Below, piece after piece: positions 8,280 to 16,047 of a DNA stretch of 36,205 bases (positions are counted from its first letter, which is position 1; every line of letters begins with the position of its first letter). The DNA is from Bradyrhizobium sp. (GTDB taxonomy: Bacteria > Pseudomonadota > Alphaproteobacteria > Rhizobiales > Xanthobacteraceae): the NCBI RefSeq assembly GCF_027307225.1, contig NZ_DAHUXJ010000131.1:1-36205 (forward strand), read 5' to 3'. Made by a program: the position numbers and the translations under genes. Below the pieces are notes generated by a model. The model was given only the letters and a program-made list of their open reading frames with translations, made no database searches and had not been told where the DNA came from.

Positions 8280-10985
8280 ATGTTTGATTTTTTCGCGGTT
8301 GCGATCGCGGTCGTCGCGCTGGTGATTGCGCGCAAGGCGCTGGATCGGGTGGCCGGCCTGAAGGCGCGGCTGGACGCGCTTGAGGCTGGCGAATGGCGCG
8401 TCGCGCCGCCCCCACCGCCGCTCGCACCTGCCGAACCATCCGCGCCTGACGAAGCCGCGGCAAGCGAGCCTGCAGCCACGACCGCGGCTGCCGAACCGGC
8501 GACGCCGCCGCTTCACGAAGCTCCGCCGTCCGTTCCGGACGACGCCGGTGCGGATGCTCCTCGCTCAACGCCGGCCGCACCGCCGCCCCTTCCCTCGGCC
8601 ACGCCCGGCTTCGAGGAGCGGGTCGGCACGCGCTGGGTCGTGTGGCTCGGCGGGCTGACCTTGGCGCTCGGCGGCTTCTTCATGGTCCGCTACTCGATCG
8701 ACGCCGGCCTGCTCGGGCCCGGCGTGCGGGTGCTGTTGGGCGTCGCCTTCGCGCTCACCTTGCTTGCTGCCGGCGAATGGACGCGGCGCTCGGAAAGCAC
8801 CTCCTCCATCGCGGTGCTGCCGATCGCAAACATCCCGGCGATCCTGACGGCAGCAGGCACTGCGGTCGCTTTCGGGACGGTTTACGCGGCTTACGCGCTT
8901 TATGGCTTCCTCGCGCCCGCCTCTGCGTTCATCCTGCTCGGGCTAGTCGCGCTTGGAACGCTCGCGGCTGCGCTGTTGCACGGGCCAATGCCGGCGGGGC
9001 TCGGCGTCGTCGCCGCCTTCGGAACACCGCTTCTGGTCTCAAGCGATCAGCCGGATTTCTGGGCGCTCTATCTCTATCTCGCCATCGTCACCGCGGCTGC
9101 CTTCGCGCTGGCGCGGATCAGGCTGTGGAGCTGGCTCGCCGTAACCACGATCGCGCTGGCTCTGCTCTGGACTTTCCCGGCCCTCACACTTGAGCCGCTG
9201 CCGGTCAGTCCTTCCGCATTCCACGTGGTCGTCGGCGTTGTGCTCGCCGCGCTGCTCGTCGTATGCGGTTTGCTGTTCGGTCCCGCGGCAGAAGACGATC
9301 GCCCCGAGCCGGTCTCGTCGGGATCGCTCGCGGCTTATCTGTTCGGCGCCATGCTGATCGTGCTTACGAGCTTCCATGCAGACACCGCCGTCATCGTGTT
9401 TGCCGTGCTGACCGCCGCGACGCTGGTGGTCGCATGGCGTGCGCCATCGGCCACCGGTGCGGTGGCGCTGGCGGCGGCCTTGGCCGGCATCGTTTTTCTC
9501 GAGTGGGCGATACGGGCAAATCCGGACCTGCTGGTATTACCAGGCGGCCCGCTGCCGGGCATGGGCTCCTCGCCGATCGAAAGCTCCGTTTCACTGCATC
9601 TGATCGCCGCCGCCATCTTTGCAGCCGGCTTTGGCGCTGCCGGATTTTTCGCGCAAGGCCTCAGCTCGAACGCTCTGGTTCCGGTGATCTGGTCGGCGTC
9701 CGGCGTATTCACGCCGCTTGTGCTGCTGATCGCGCTTTATGGGCGCATCGCCCATCTCGACCGCTCGATCCCTTTTGCGGTCCTTGCGGTGCTGCTCGCG
9801 GCAGCCTTTGCCGCGGCCACCGAAATCCTGACGCGACGCGAGCTGCGCCCGGGATCGACCGCCTCGACCGCGTTGTTTGCGACCGGGACGCTGGCTGCAC
9901 TGGCGCTTGCGCTGACCTTCGCCCTCAACAAGGGCTGGCTCACCATCGCACTGGCGCTGACATCGCTGGGCGCTGCGTGGGTATCGACGCAGCGGCCTAT
10001 TCCGTTCCTGCGCGTGCTCTCCGCGATCCTCGCCGGCATCGTGGTATTGCGGATCGGCTATGAGCCGCGGATCGTGGGTGCGGCGGTCGGCACGACGCCG
10101 ATCTTCAACTGGCTGCTCTGGGGCTACGGCGTTCCGGCGCTGTCGTTCTGGGCGGCGAGCATCCTGCTGCGGCGCCAGGGCGATGACAATTCGCTGCGGA
10201 GCGTGGAATCCGCCGCGATCCTGTTCACCGTGCTGCTGGTGTTCCTGGAAATCCGCCACGCCATCAATGGCGGCGACGTCTATCGCAACAGCTCAGGCCT
10301 GACCGAGACCGCGTTGCAGGTCTGCGCGACGCTCGCCATGGCCATTGGGCTCGAGCGGCTATTGGTGCGAAGCGGCAGCATCATTCACAATGTCAGCGCC
10401 ATGCTGCTCACGTTGTTTGCGGGCGCGGCGACGCTGGTCGGATTGCTGTTCATCGACAACCCCTACATCTGGTGGGGCACCCGCATCAACGGCGAATTCA
10501 TCAACGAGCTTCTGCTCGGCTACGCCGCGCCAGCGATCCTCGCGCTATTGTTGTCCTATGCGGTTGCGGGCCGCAGGCCTGCCGCTTACGGCAACACCAT
10601 TGCAGCCGGCGCGCTGGTGCTGGCGCTGAGCTATGTCACACTCGAGATCCGGCGACTCTACCACGGCCCGTCAATGTCCAGCGGACCGACATACGATGTC
10701 GAGCAGTACACTTATTCGATCGCATGGCTCGCCTTCGGCGTTCTGCTGCTCGCAATCGGCATCATCGTCAATTCACAGCGCGCCCGGCTCGCTTCGGCCG
10801 TCGTGATCGCACTGACGATCGCCAAGGTATTTCTGGTCGATCTGTCGACATTGGAAGGCGTCTATCGCGCGCTGTCCTTCATGGGCCTCGGCCTCGTGCT
10901 GGTCGCGATCGGCTGGTTCTACCAGAAGGTCCTGTTCCGACGGGAAGCCGCACCCGCGGCGCCTGTCGTGCCGGCGCGCGGCTGA
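8280..10985 (+). CDS. DUF2339 family large polytopic membrane protein
   Basis: The 901-residue product starts with a hydrophobic segment (residues 2-22, FDFFAVAIAVVALVIARKAL), followed by a short helix with LKARLDALE coiled-coil character, a proline/alanine-rich linker (about 45-115), then VGTRWVVWLGGLTLALGG and a very long run of membrane segments, more than twenty by eye. This order is that of DUF2339 predicted membrane proteins, whose function is unknown. Start: ATG 8280 with GGAGG five bases upstream, which gives the usual MFDFF family start. The ATG at 8244 with GAGGAG twelve bases upstream would add twelve residues and is the alternative. The gene probably shares the phosphatase transcript (93 nt gap), but no functional link is known. 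Confidence 0.85.
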   Translation: MFDFFAVAIAVVALVIARKALDRVAGLKARLDALEAGEWRVAPPPPPLAPAEPSAPDEAAASEPAATTAAAEPATPPLHEAPPSVPDDAGADAPRSTPAAPPPLPSATPGFEERVGTRWVVWLGGLTLALGGFFMVRYSIDAGLLGPGVRVLLGVAFALTLLAAGEWTRRSESTSSIAVLPIANIPAILTAAGTAVAFGTVYAAYALYGFLAPASAFILLGLVALGTLAAALLHGPMPAGLGVVAAFGTPLLVSSDQPDFWALYLYLAIVTAAAFALARIRLWSWLAVTTIALALLWTFPALTLEPLPVSPSAFHVVVGVVLAALLVVCGLLFGPAAEDDRPEPVSSGSLAAYLFGAMLIVLTSFHADTAVIVFAVLTAATLVVAWRAPSATGAVALAAALAGIVFLEWAIRANPDLLVLPGGPLPGMGSSPIESSVSLHLIAAAIFAAGFGAAGFFAQGLSSNALVPVIWSASGVFTPLVLLIALYGRIAHLDRSIPFAVLAVLLAAAFAAATEILTRRELRPGSTASTALFATGTLAALALALTFALNKGWLTIALALTSLGAAWVSTQRPIPFLRVLSAILAGIVVLRIGYEPRIVGAAVGTTPIFNWLLWGYGVPALSFWAASILLRRQGDDNSLRSVESAAILFTVLLVFLEIRHAINGGDVYRNSSGLTETALQVCATLAMAIGLERLLVRSGSIIHNVSAMLLTLFAGAATLVGLLFIDNPYIWWGTRINGEFINELLLGYAAPAILALLLSYAVAGRRPAAYGNTIAAGALVLALSYVTLEIRRLYHGPSMSSGPTYDVEQYTYSIAWLAFGVLLLAIGIIVNSQRARLASAVVIALTIAKVFLVDLSTLEGVYRALSFMGLGLVLVAIGWFYQKVLFRREAAPAAPVVPARG

Positions 10986-11028
10986 TGCGGCACCTCATGC
11001 TCGCCTTGCCGTCGGGCCGTCCGCACCA

Positions 11029-11619
11029 TCAATCGGTCGAGTGGCGCAGTTCCAGCGCGGGTTCCGATTTCGCCGGTGCGGGCTTCGGCTCCGAGCCGAC
11101 CGGCTCGAGCTTGCGGCTCTCAACCGCCGGCGTTTCGACCCGCGCGGACACTTCCACGGAGCCGGTTTGCTCAGGCGCCCGTTCGCGGTGCGAACGCGGA
11201 TGCGCGACTGCGCGCGCCATCAACATCTGCGTCCCACCCTGGTGGTGGAAATCGCAGTACGCGAAACTCATGCCGGACACCGAGCCGCGGAAGCTGCGAT
11301 CGTCCTGCTTGTCGAGGTTGAAGCAGGGTTCGAACGGAATGCCCCGGAGCGATGCGCAGACGGCCTGTCCCTTGATCTGCAGCGTATTGCCCGGCAGCCG
11401 CACATGGCGGATCGGACCACTGCCGCTGAACTGCACCGAACCGGCAGCGCCCATGTCGTCGAGAATCCGGCCTGCGCCGTGGGTGCCGTCAAAACAGGTG
11501 AAGGTGAATACCTTGCCGGATACGAAGCGCTTGGCCTCCTCGGCATTCATCTGCCCGGCCATGGCAGGCACCGTCGCAGCGACGGTCACCGCTGCCCCCA
11601 ACACAAAACGCGCAAGCAT
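11029..11619 (-). CDS. Secreted protein of unknown function with four cysteines
   Basis: The 196-residue precursor opens with a clear Sec signal (MLARFVLGAAVTVAATVPAMAG) and a likely cut after AMA near residue 21. The mature part has two cysteine pairs' worth of residues (FTCFDG, AVCASLRG, FEPCFN, YCDFHHQGG), so disulfides are plausible, followed by a low-complexity Pro/Glu/Ala tail from about residue 140. I recognise it only as a conserved rhizobial hypothetical. The segment with GKVFTFTCFDGTHGAGRI and a later GSGPIRHVRLPGNTL looks like a small beta-rich periplasmic domain. Start: ATG 11619 with GGAG about seven bases upstream. It converges with the DUF2339 gene, ending 43 nt from it. Confidence 0.7.
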   Translation of the reverse strand: MLARFVLGAAVTVAATVPAMAGQMNAEEAKRFVSGKVFTFTCFDGTHGAGRILDDMGAAGSVQFSGSGPIRHVRLPGNTLQIKGQAVCASLRGIPFEPCFNLDKQDDRSFRGSVSGMSFAYCDFHHQGGTQMLMARAVAHPRSHRERAPEQTGSVEVSARVETPAVESRKLEPVGSEPKPAPAKSEPALELRHSTD

Positions 11620-11727
11620 GCTCCAACTCCGACTTGAACCCGGCGGCAGGTATGCCCCTTTACCTGCTGCTTACCATACCAACCGTGGCAACATTGGCGC
11701 AGCTTCGTTGGTAAAGTCTGAACACCG

Positions 11728-12714
11728 TCAGGAAATTTTTACCACGATTCGACCCCGAACCTGGCCCGCCAGAATCTTGCCGGCGATCCCGACCACCTCG
11801 TCCAAGCCAATTTCGTTAGTGATTTCAGCTAGTTTTTCCGATTCCAGGTCACTGCCCAGGCGTTTCCAGGCGACCTCCCGCAAGTTAAGTGGGCACATCA
11901 CGGAATCGATGCCCAACAGACACACTCCCCGCAAAATAAACGGAGCGACGGAAGTCGGGAGATCCATCCCGGCGGCAAGCCCGCAAGCCGCGACGGCGCC
12001 GCGGTATTTGGTCATCGACAAAAGATTGGCCAGCGTCGTCGAACCGACGCTGTCCACCGCCCCCGCCCAGCGTTCCCGGGCGAGCGGTTTCGCCGGCCCT
12101 GAAAGCTCGTTGCGGTCGATCACCTCGGCGGCGCCGAGGCCCTTGAGATATTCGGTCTCCGATGCCCGCCCCGTGGATGCGATGACGTGATAGCCGAGTT
12201 TTGCGAGGATCGCGGTGGCGACCGAGCCGACGCCGCCGGCAGCACCGGTGACGGCGACAGGACCGCTCGCGGGCGTCACGCCGTGCTGCTCCAGGGCGAG
12301 CACGGCCAGCATCGCGGTGTAACCGGCGGTGCCGATGGCCATCGCACTACGCGCGGAGATGTTGTCCGGAAGACGCACGAGCCAGTCGCCCTTGACGCGA
12401 GCCTTCTCGGCATAGGCACCGAGATGCGTTTCGCCGAGCCCCCAGCCGTTGCAGATCACGCGGTCGCCGGCTTTCCAGCGCGGGTGCGAGGATTGTTCGA
12501 CGGTGCCGGCAAAATCGATCCCTGCAATCATCGGGAACCGCCGCACCACCGGCGCCTTGCCGGTGACGGCGAGACCATCCTTGTAATTCAGGGTCGACCA
12601 TTCGACACGAACGGTGACATCGCCTTCCATCAAATCGGCTTCGTCGAACTGGACGAGGGCCGCGGTCGTGCCGTTCTCTGCTTTGTCGATTCTGATCGCT
12701 TTAAAGGTAGCCAA
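11728..12714 (-). CDS. acuI: Acryloyl-CoA reductase AcuI / YhdH family quinone oxidoreductase
   Basis: The 328-residue product is a zinc-independent medium-chain dehydrogenase of the YhdH/AcuI group. It shows VRVEWSTLNYKDGLAVTGKAPVVRRFPMIAG at the N-terminal domain, the NADPH-binding VTGAAGGVGSVA near residue 155, and the family ending LAGQVRGRIVVK. AcuI enzymes reduce acryloyl-CoA to propionyl-CoA with NADPH, which detoxifies acrylate, for example from DMSP or 3-hydroxypropionate routes. The start is TTG at 12714 with GGGAG eight bases upstream; an ATG inside the ribosome site is out of frame. It follows an MFS transporter gene by 90 nt on the same strand and is probably co-transcribed. The family is firm; the physiological substrate is inferred. 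Confidence 0.85.
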   Translation of the reverse strand: MATFKAIRIDKAENGTTAALVQFDEADLMEGDVTVRVEWSTLNYKDGLAVTGKAPVVRRFPMIAGIDFAGTVEQSSHPRWKAGDRVICNGWGLGETHLGAYAEKARVKGDWLVRLPDNISARSAMAIGTAGYTAMLAVLALEQHGVTPASGPVAVTGAAGGVGSVATAILAKLGYHVIASTGRASETEYLKGLGAAEVIDRNELSGPAKPLARERWAGAVDSVGSTTLANLLSMTKYRGAVAACGLAAGMDLPTSVAPFILRGVCLLGIDSVMCPLNLREVAWKRLGSDLESEKLAEITNEIGLDEVVGIAGKILAGQVRGRIVVKIS

Positions 12715-12804
12715 CGCAACATCTCCCGGCGTTTATTTCGTGAAGCAAGGCCAACTCTAGCACCCACGAAATCGCGCGGCGAGAGCCATATGATAGCGAG
12801 CCGG

Positions 12805-14055
12805 TCAGGCGGGCTGCGCCATCGCGCGGCGGACCGGCGCCTCGACGATCGGCAGATTGATCAGCGCCGACAGCACGCCGAACAGAACCGAAAGCCACCA
12901 GATCGGGGTGTAGGAATTGAACTTTTCGAACACGATTCCGCCGAGCCACACGCCGAGGAACCCGCCCACCTGATGGCTGAAGAAAGCGAAGCCATAAAGC
13001 GTCGCGAGCCAGCGTGTCCCGAACATCAGAGCGACGAGGCTCGAGGTCGGCGGCACCGACGACAGCCACAGCAGCCCGGTCACAACACCGAACGCAATCG
13101 CCGAAAAGGTCGTGATCGGAAACGAGATGAACGCAATGATCGCGAGCGCGCGGATGAGATAGAGCGCGGAAAGGATGTAACGCTTCGGCATCCTGTTCTG
13201 AAGCCAGCCGACGCTGAGCGAGCCGATGATGTTGCAAAGGCCGATGGTGGCGATCACCCAGCCACCGACCTCAACCGGCACACCGCGATCGACCAAGTAG
13301 GCCGGCAGATGCACCGTGATGAAAGCGAGCTGAAACCCGCACGTGAAGAAGCCGAGCACCAACAGAACATAGGAGCGATGTCCGAAGGCTTCCTTCAGCG
13401 CACTCCTCATGGTCTGGTGTTCGGCAGCCGAAGACGCTTCCGCTTCAGAGGGCGGTGTGGCCAGCGCCAGTGACAGCGGCACGACCAGCAGCATCATGGC
13501 GGCAAATACCGCAAGCGCGGTGTGCCAGCCAAAGACGTCGATCAGCGCAACCCCGAACGGAGCAAATACGAACTGGCCGAGCGATCCCGCCGCCGTACCT
13601 GCGCCAAGCGCGACGCTGCGCCACTCCGGCGGTAACAGCTTGCCAAAGGCCGACAGGATCAGATTGAACGACGCACCGGACAGGCCGAACCCAATCAGGA
13701 CGCCGGCGCTCAGGTCGAGCGCCAACGGCGTCGAGGAATGGCTCATGATGATGAGGCCGGCCGCATACAGCAATGCGCCGACAGAGAGGACCCGCACCGT
13801 ACCGAACCGGTCCGCAATCGCACCCGCGATCGGCTGCCCGATTCCCCACAGCAAATTCTGGATCGCTATCGCGAGCCCGAACACGTCGCGTCCCCATGAG
13901 AAGTCGCGGCTCATGGGTTGCATGAAGAATCCAAAGCTCGAGCGAGGACCGAAGGTCAGCATGCTGATCAGGCACCCACACACGATAATCACCAGCGGCG
14001 TACGCCAGCCGGGCGTGGCAGGAAGCCGACGCAGATCAACGCCGATCGAAGCCAT
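12805..14055 (-). CDS. MFS transporter, possible monocarboxylate/oxalate-formate antiporter type
   Basis: The 416-residue product has about 12 membrane segments and a large central loop (about residues 205-230, EAEASSAAEHQTMRSALKEAFGHRSY). MFS motif A-like residues occur as GAIADRFGTVRV after the second segment. The N-terminal half, with FGFFMQPMSRDFSWGRDVFGLAIAIQNLLWGIGQP, resembles the OFA/monocarboxylate porter branch. Start: ATG 14055, with GGGAG six bases upstream. It lies upstream of acuI, so transport of a small carboxylate such as acrylate, propionate or a precursor is a reasonable guess. A 12-bp palindrome 114 bp upstream could be an operator. Confidence 0.8.
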   Translation of the reverse strand: MASIGVDLRRLPATPGWRTPLVIIVCGCLISMLTFGPRSSFGFFMQPMSRDFSWGRDVFGLAIAIQNLLWGIGQPIAGAIADRFGTVRVLSVGALLYAAGLIIMSHSSTPLALDLSAGVLIGFGLSGASFNLILSAFGKLLPPEWRSVALGAGTAAGSLGQFVFAPFGVALIDVFGWHTALAVFAAMMLLVVPLSLALATPPSEAEASSAAEHQTMRSALKEAFGHRSYVLLVLGFFTCGFQLAFITVHLPAYLVDRGVPVEVGGWVIATIGLCNIIGSLSVGWLQNRMPKRYILSALYLIRALAIIAFISFPITTFSAIAFGVVTGLLWLSSVPPTSSLVALMFGTRWLATLYGFAFFSHQVGGFLGVWLGGIVFEKFNSYTPIWWLSVLFGVLSALINLPIVEAPVRRAMAQPA

Positions 14056-14108
14056 GCAAATCTCCCGAAGGGACGCTCGCTGGGCTGTTGCGGCCTGCGA
14101 AACAAGTT

Positions 14109-14132
14109 ACCCGCCGGCTGGACTCGGCGGGT
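14109..14132. terminator. GC-rich hairpin between the SleB and MFS genes
   Basis: ACCCGCCG (14109-14116) pairs perfectly with CGGCGGGT (14125-14132) over an 8-nt loop. It is 118 nt downstream of the SleB-type stop codon. There is no run of T on either strand, so it is at best a weak terminator; it could equally be part of the MFS leader. Confidence 0.35.
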
Positions 14133-14168
14133 CGTCGAAACTAACGCAAATACATAAAACCAGAAATA

Positions 14169-14180
14169 CACCGATCGGTG
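14169..14180. promoter_or_regulatory. CACCGATCGGTG palindrome, possible TetR-type operator
   Basis: This perfect 12-bp palindrome lies 114 bp upstream of the MFS transporter start. Its ACCGATCGGT core resembles sites bound by TetR/AcrR-type repressors. No regulator gene is adjacent, so control of the MFS-acuI pair by such a protein is inference. Confidence 0.35.
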
Positions 14181-14250
14181 CACATGAGAGACTGCAATGC
14201 AGCCCTGCACGTTTCTTCGCGCGCCGCTCCGCCGGCGCAACGCGGAGCCT

Positions 14251-15708
14251 TCACCGTCGCGAGGAACTCTCCATTTCCGCCGAACTCTTCGCGGCCTCGA
14301 CGAGTTCCGCCGATAGCTGCGCGGTTTGCGCGGGCGTGCCCCAGCTCGGCGCGTCGCTCCCATCGCCCCAGGCGCGCGGCCTGTAGAAGGTATGCACACC
14401 GTATCGGTACATCTTCTTCATTTCACTGACCCAGGACGGATGCACCCAATAGGCATGGTAATGCGTCGACTTGCCGACTTCCGGCAGCCAGATCTGGCCG
14501 TCAAGCATGGCTTTCGCAATCCTCTTGGCGCGATCCCACATGTCGGGTTCGCGCACGACATCGGCGACGTTATCGCAGGCGAAGGTGAACTGGCAGGCGA
14601 AATGCCGATGCTTGTTCTGATAGACCACGCCGCACACCGTGGTGGGATAGAAACCGGAGAAGGCGCGGTTCAGCACGACCTGCGCCACCGCAATCTGGCC
14701 ACGTACCGCCTCGCCGCGCGATTCGAAATAAACCGCTTCCGCCAGACACTTTTCCGACTTGGCGCGCGACTTCTCGTCCAACAGTCCGAGCCGTTCGGCG
14801 GGCGACTTCTCGCGCTGCTCGTCCGCATTGACTTCGCCCTTCGGCGCGATGCTTTCGCCGCTCTCGGACGTCTTGGATGCGTCTTCCGTGGCCGCGGGCA
14901 GCGACGCCGTCGATTTCATGTCGGGGTCGGCGTGCGCTTCCGGCTTGACGACGACGGGCTCTTCGCCGGGTTGCCAGCGTTCGATGGTTTCGCTCGGCGC
15001 ACCGAGCGACTGGCTGCCGAAATAAAGGCCGGCGGTCTTCACCGAGAAGCCGCCGGTCGACGGGCTGCTCTCGAACGTCGCCCCCTCAGAGTAGGATGTG
15101 CTTTCCAGATCCCGCAGCGGATGCGCCTCCAGCGACAGGGAGATATCGTATTGCGGAAGCGGCGGCGCGCTCATCGCCTCCGCCAGTTCCGGATCAAGCG
15201 GCGCGCGGGCGGCCGGTGATGTGGCTTCCGCGCTCTTGGCGCCGCGCACGTTCGGACTCAACGCCGCGGGATCATCCTTCGCCGGCGCCGCATTGGCGGG
15301 CGCCGCCGCTTGCGGAGCGGGAGGCGCCACGACGAGGCGGTCGCCCTTCAGCGTCCGATCAACCTTGGGAAAATCGGAAGCCTGATAGCGCGGCGGCGTC
15401 TGAAGCACCTGGTTGCGCGGAATCGACCCGGTGATGTCAGTGGGGGGATTGAAGCTGACGCGCTGATAGCTTGGCGGAGGCGGCGCGGCGGTCCCGATCG
15501 GCCGGCTGAAGCTATAGGCCGCGACGTGGATGCTATCGAGCGATGAAAATATGCGGCTGTGCCATCGCTCGGCGACGCCGGGTTGTTGCGCCAGCCGCGA
15601 TGACAAGTCCTGAAATCCGACTTGTGTCGGGACCAATGCGAAACCGCAAAGACCGAGGCCGAAGAACGCAAACTGTGCGCTCCTCGGCCGGCTACGCAAC
15701 TGTGACAT
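14251..15708 (-). CDS. Cell wall hydrolase of the SleB family with a long disordered linker
   Basis: The 485-residue product has a short hydrophobic N-terminal segment (FAFFGLGLCGFALVP, residues 14-28) that should act as a signal or anchor, a long low-complexity Pro/Ala/Ser/Glu region (about 75-310), and a C-terminal Hydrolase_2/SleB domain: KCLAEAVYFESRGE, GQIAVAQVVLNRAFSGFYPTTVCGVVYQN and CQFTFACD. In SleB enzymes the glutamate of AEAVYFESRGE is catalytic, and the domain cleaves peptidoglycan glycan strands as a lytic transglycosylase. In a non-sporulating alphaproteobacterium the role would be wall remodelling. Start: ATG 15708 gives a standard signal; GTG 15720 and GTG 15732 are in-frame alternatives, and none has a strong ribosome site. 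It is monocistronic by layout. Confidence 0.82.
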   Translation of the reverse strand: MSQLRSRPRSAQFAFFGLGLCGFALVPTQVGFQDLSSRLAQQPGVAERWHSRIFSSLDSIHVAAYSFSRPIGTAAPPPPSYQRVSFNPPTDITGSIPRNQVLQTPPRYQASDFPKVDRTLKGDRLVVAPPAPQAAAPANAAPAKDDPAALSPNVRGAKSAEATSPAARAPLDPELAEAMSAPPLPQYDISLSLEAHPLRDLESTSYSEGATFESSPSTGGFSVKTAGLYFGSQSLGAPSETIERWQPGEEPVVVKPEAHADPDMKSTASLPAATEDASKTSESGESIAPKGEVNADEQREKSPAERLGLLDEKSRAKSEKCLAEAVYFESRGEAVRGQIAVAQVVLNRAFSGFYPTTVCGVVYQNKHRHFACQFTFACDNVADVVREPDMWDRAKRIAKAMLDGQIWLPEVGKSTHYHAYWVHPSWVSEMKKMYRYGVHTFYRPRAWGDGSDAPSWGTPAQTAQLSAELVEAAKSSAEMESSSRR

Positions 15709-15995
15709 CTCAACGCTCACGCGACGCAACACCAGGCTTACGCGACCGAATTCCAGTACCTCCGTGCAATTCGATCGTTTCGGGTAATAACTAATTTAGG
15801 TTGCGAGGGAGTTAATCGGCGTGTCGTGCGCAACACACGCAATCATTCAGCGAATTTGCGCCGATCACATCGAGAGCGTTGGTAAACAGGCGCTCCAGCA
15901 AAGTGGTAAATTTCGCGTCAACAAAAAGGATGAAGAAATTTGCGGGTTCCCGTGATGATGCGGGCAGCCAGGACTTCTCCGGCATCCCCAAAAAC

Positions 15996-16026
15996 GAAAA
16001 TGCCCGGAACGAATCCGGGCATTTTC
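15996..16026 (-). terminator. Rho-independent terminator of ppdK
   Basis: GAAAATGCCCGGA (15996-16008) pairs perfectly with TCCGGGCATTTTC (16014-16026) over a 5-nt loop. It begins 22 nt after the ppdK stop, and on the minus strand it is followed by CGTTTTTGGGG, which supplies the U-rich tail. The A/T-rich stem base could also let it work in the other direction. Confidence 0.85.
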
Positions 16027-16047
16027 ACTTCAAGCAATCACTGTTGT

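Noticed and set aside
11646..11667. GCAGGTA/TACCTGC hairpin as the acuI terminator
   Set aside because: The stem is only seven base pairs with no T-run, and it is also close to the secreted-protein start; not enough to call.
10472..12190. 572-codon plus-strand frame
   Set aside because: Runs across the ends of three genes in other frames (DUF2339, secreted protein, acuI); no protein-like pattern.
12187..13473. 428-codon plus-strand frame
   Set aside because: Antisense to acuI and the MFS transporter; Arg/His/Asp-rich as expected for a high-GC shadow.
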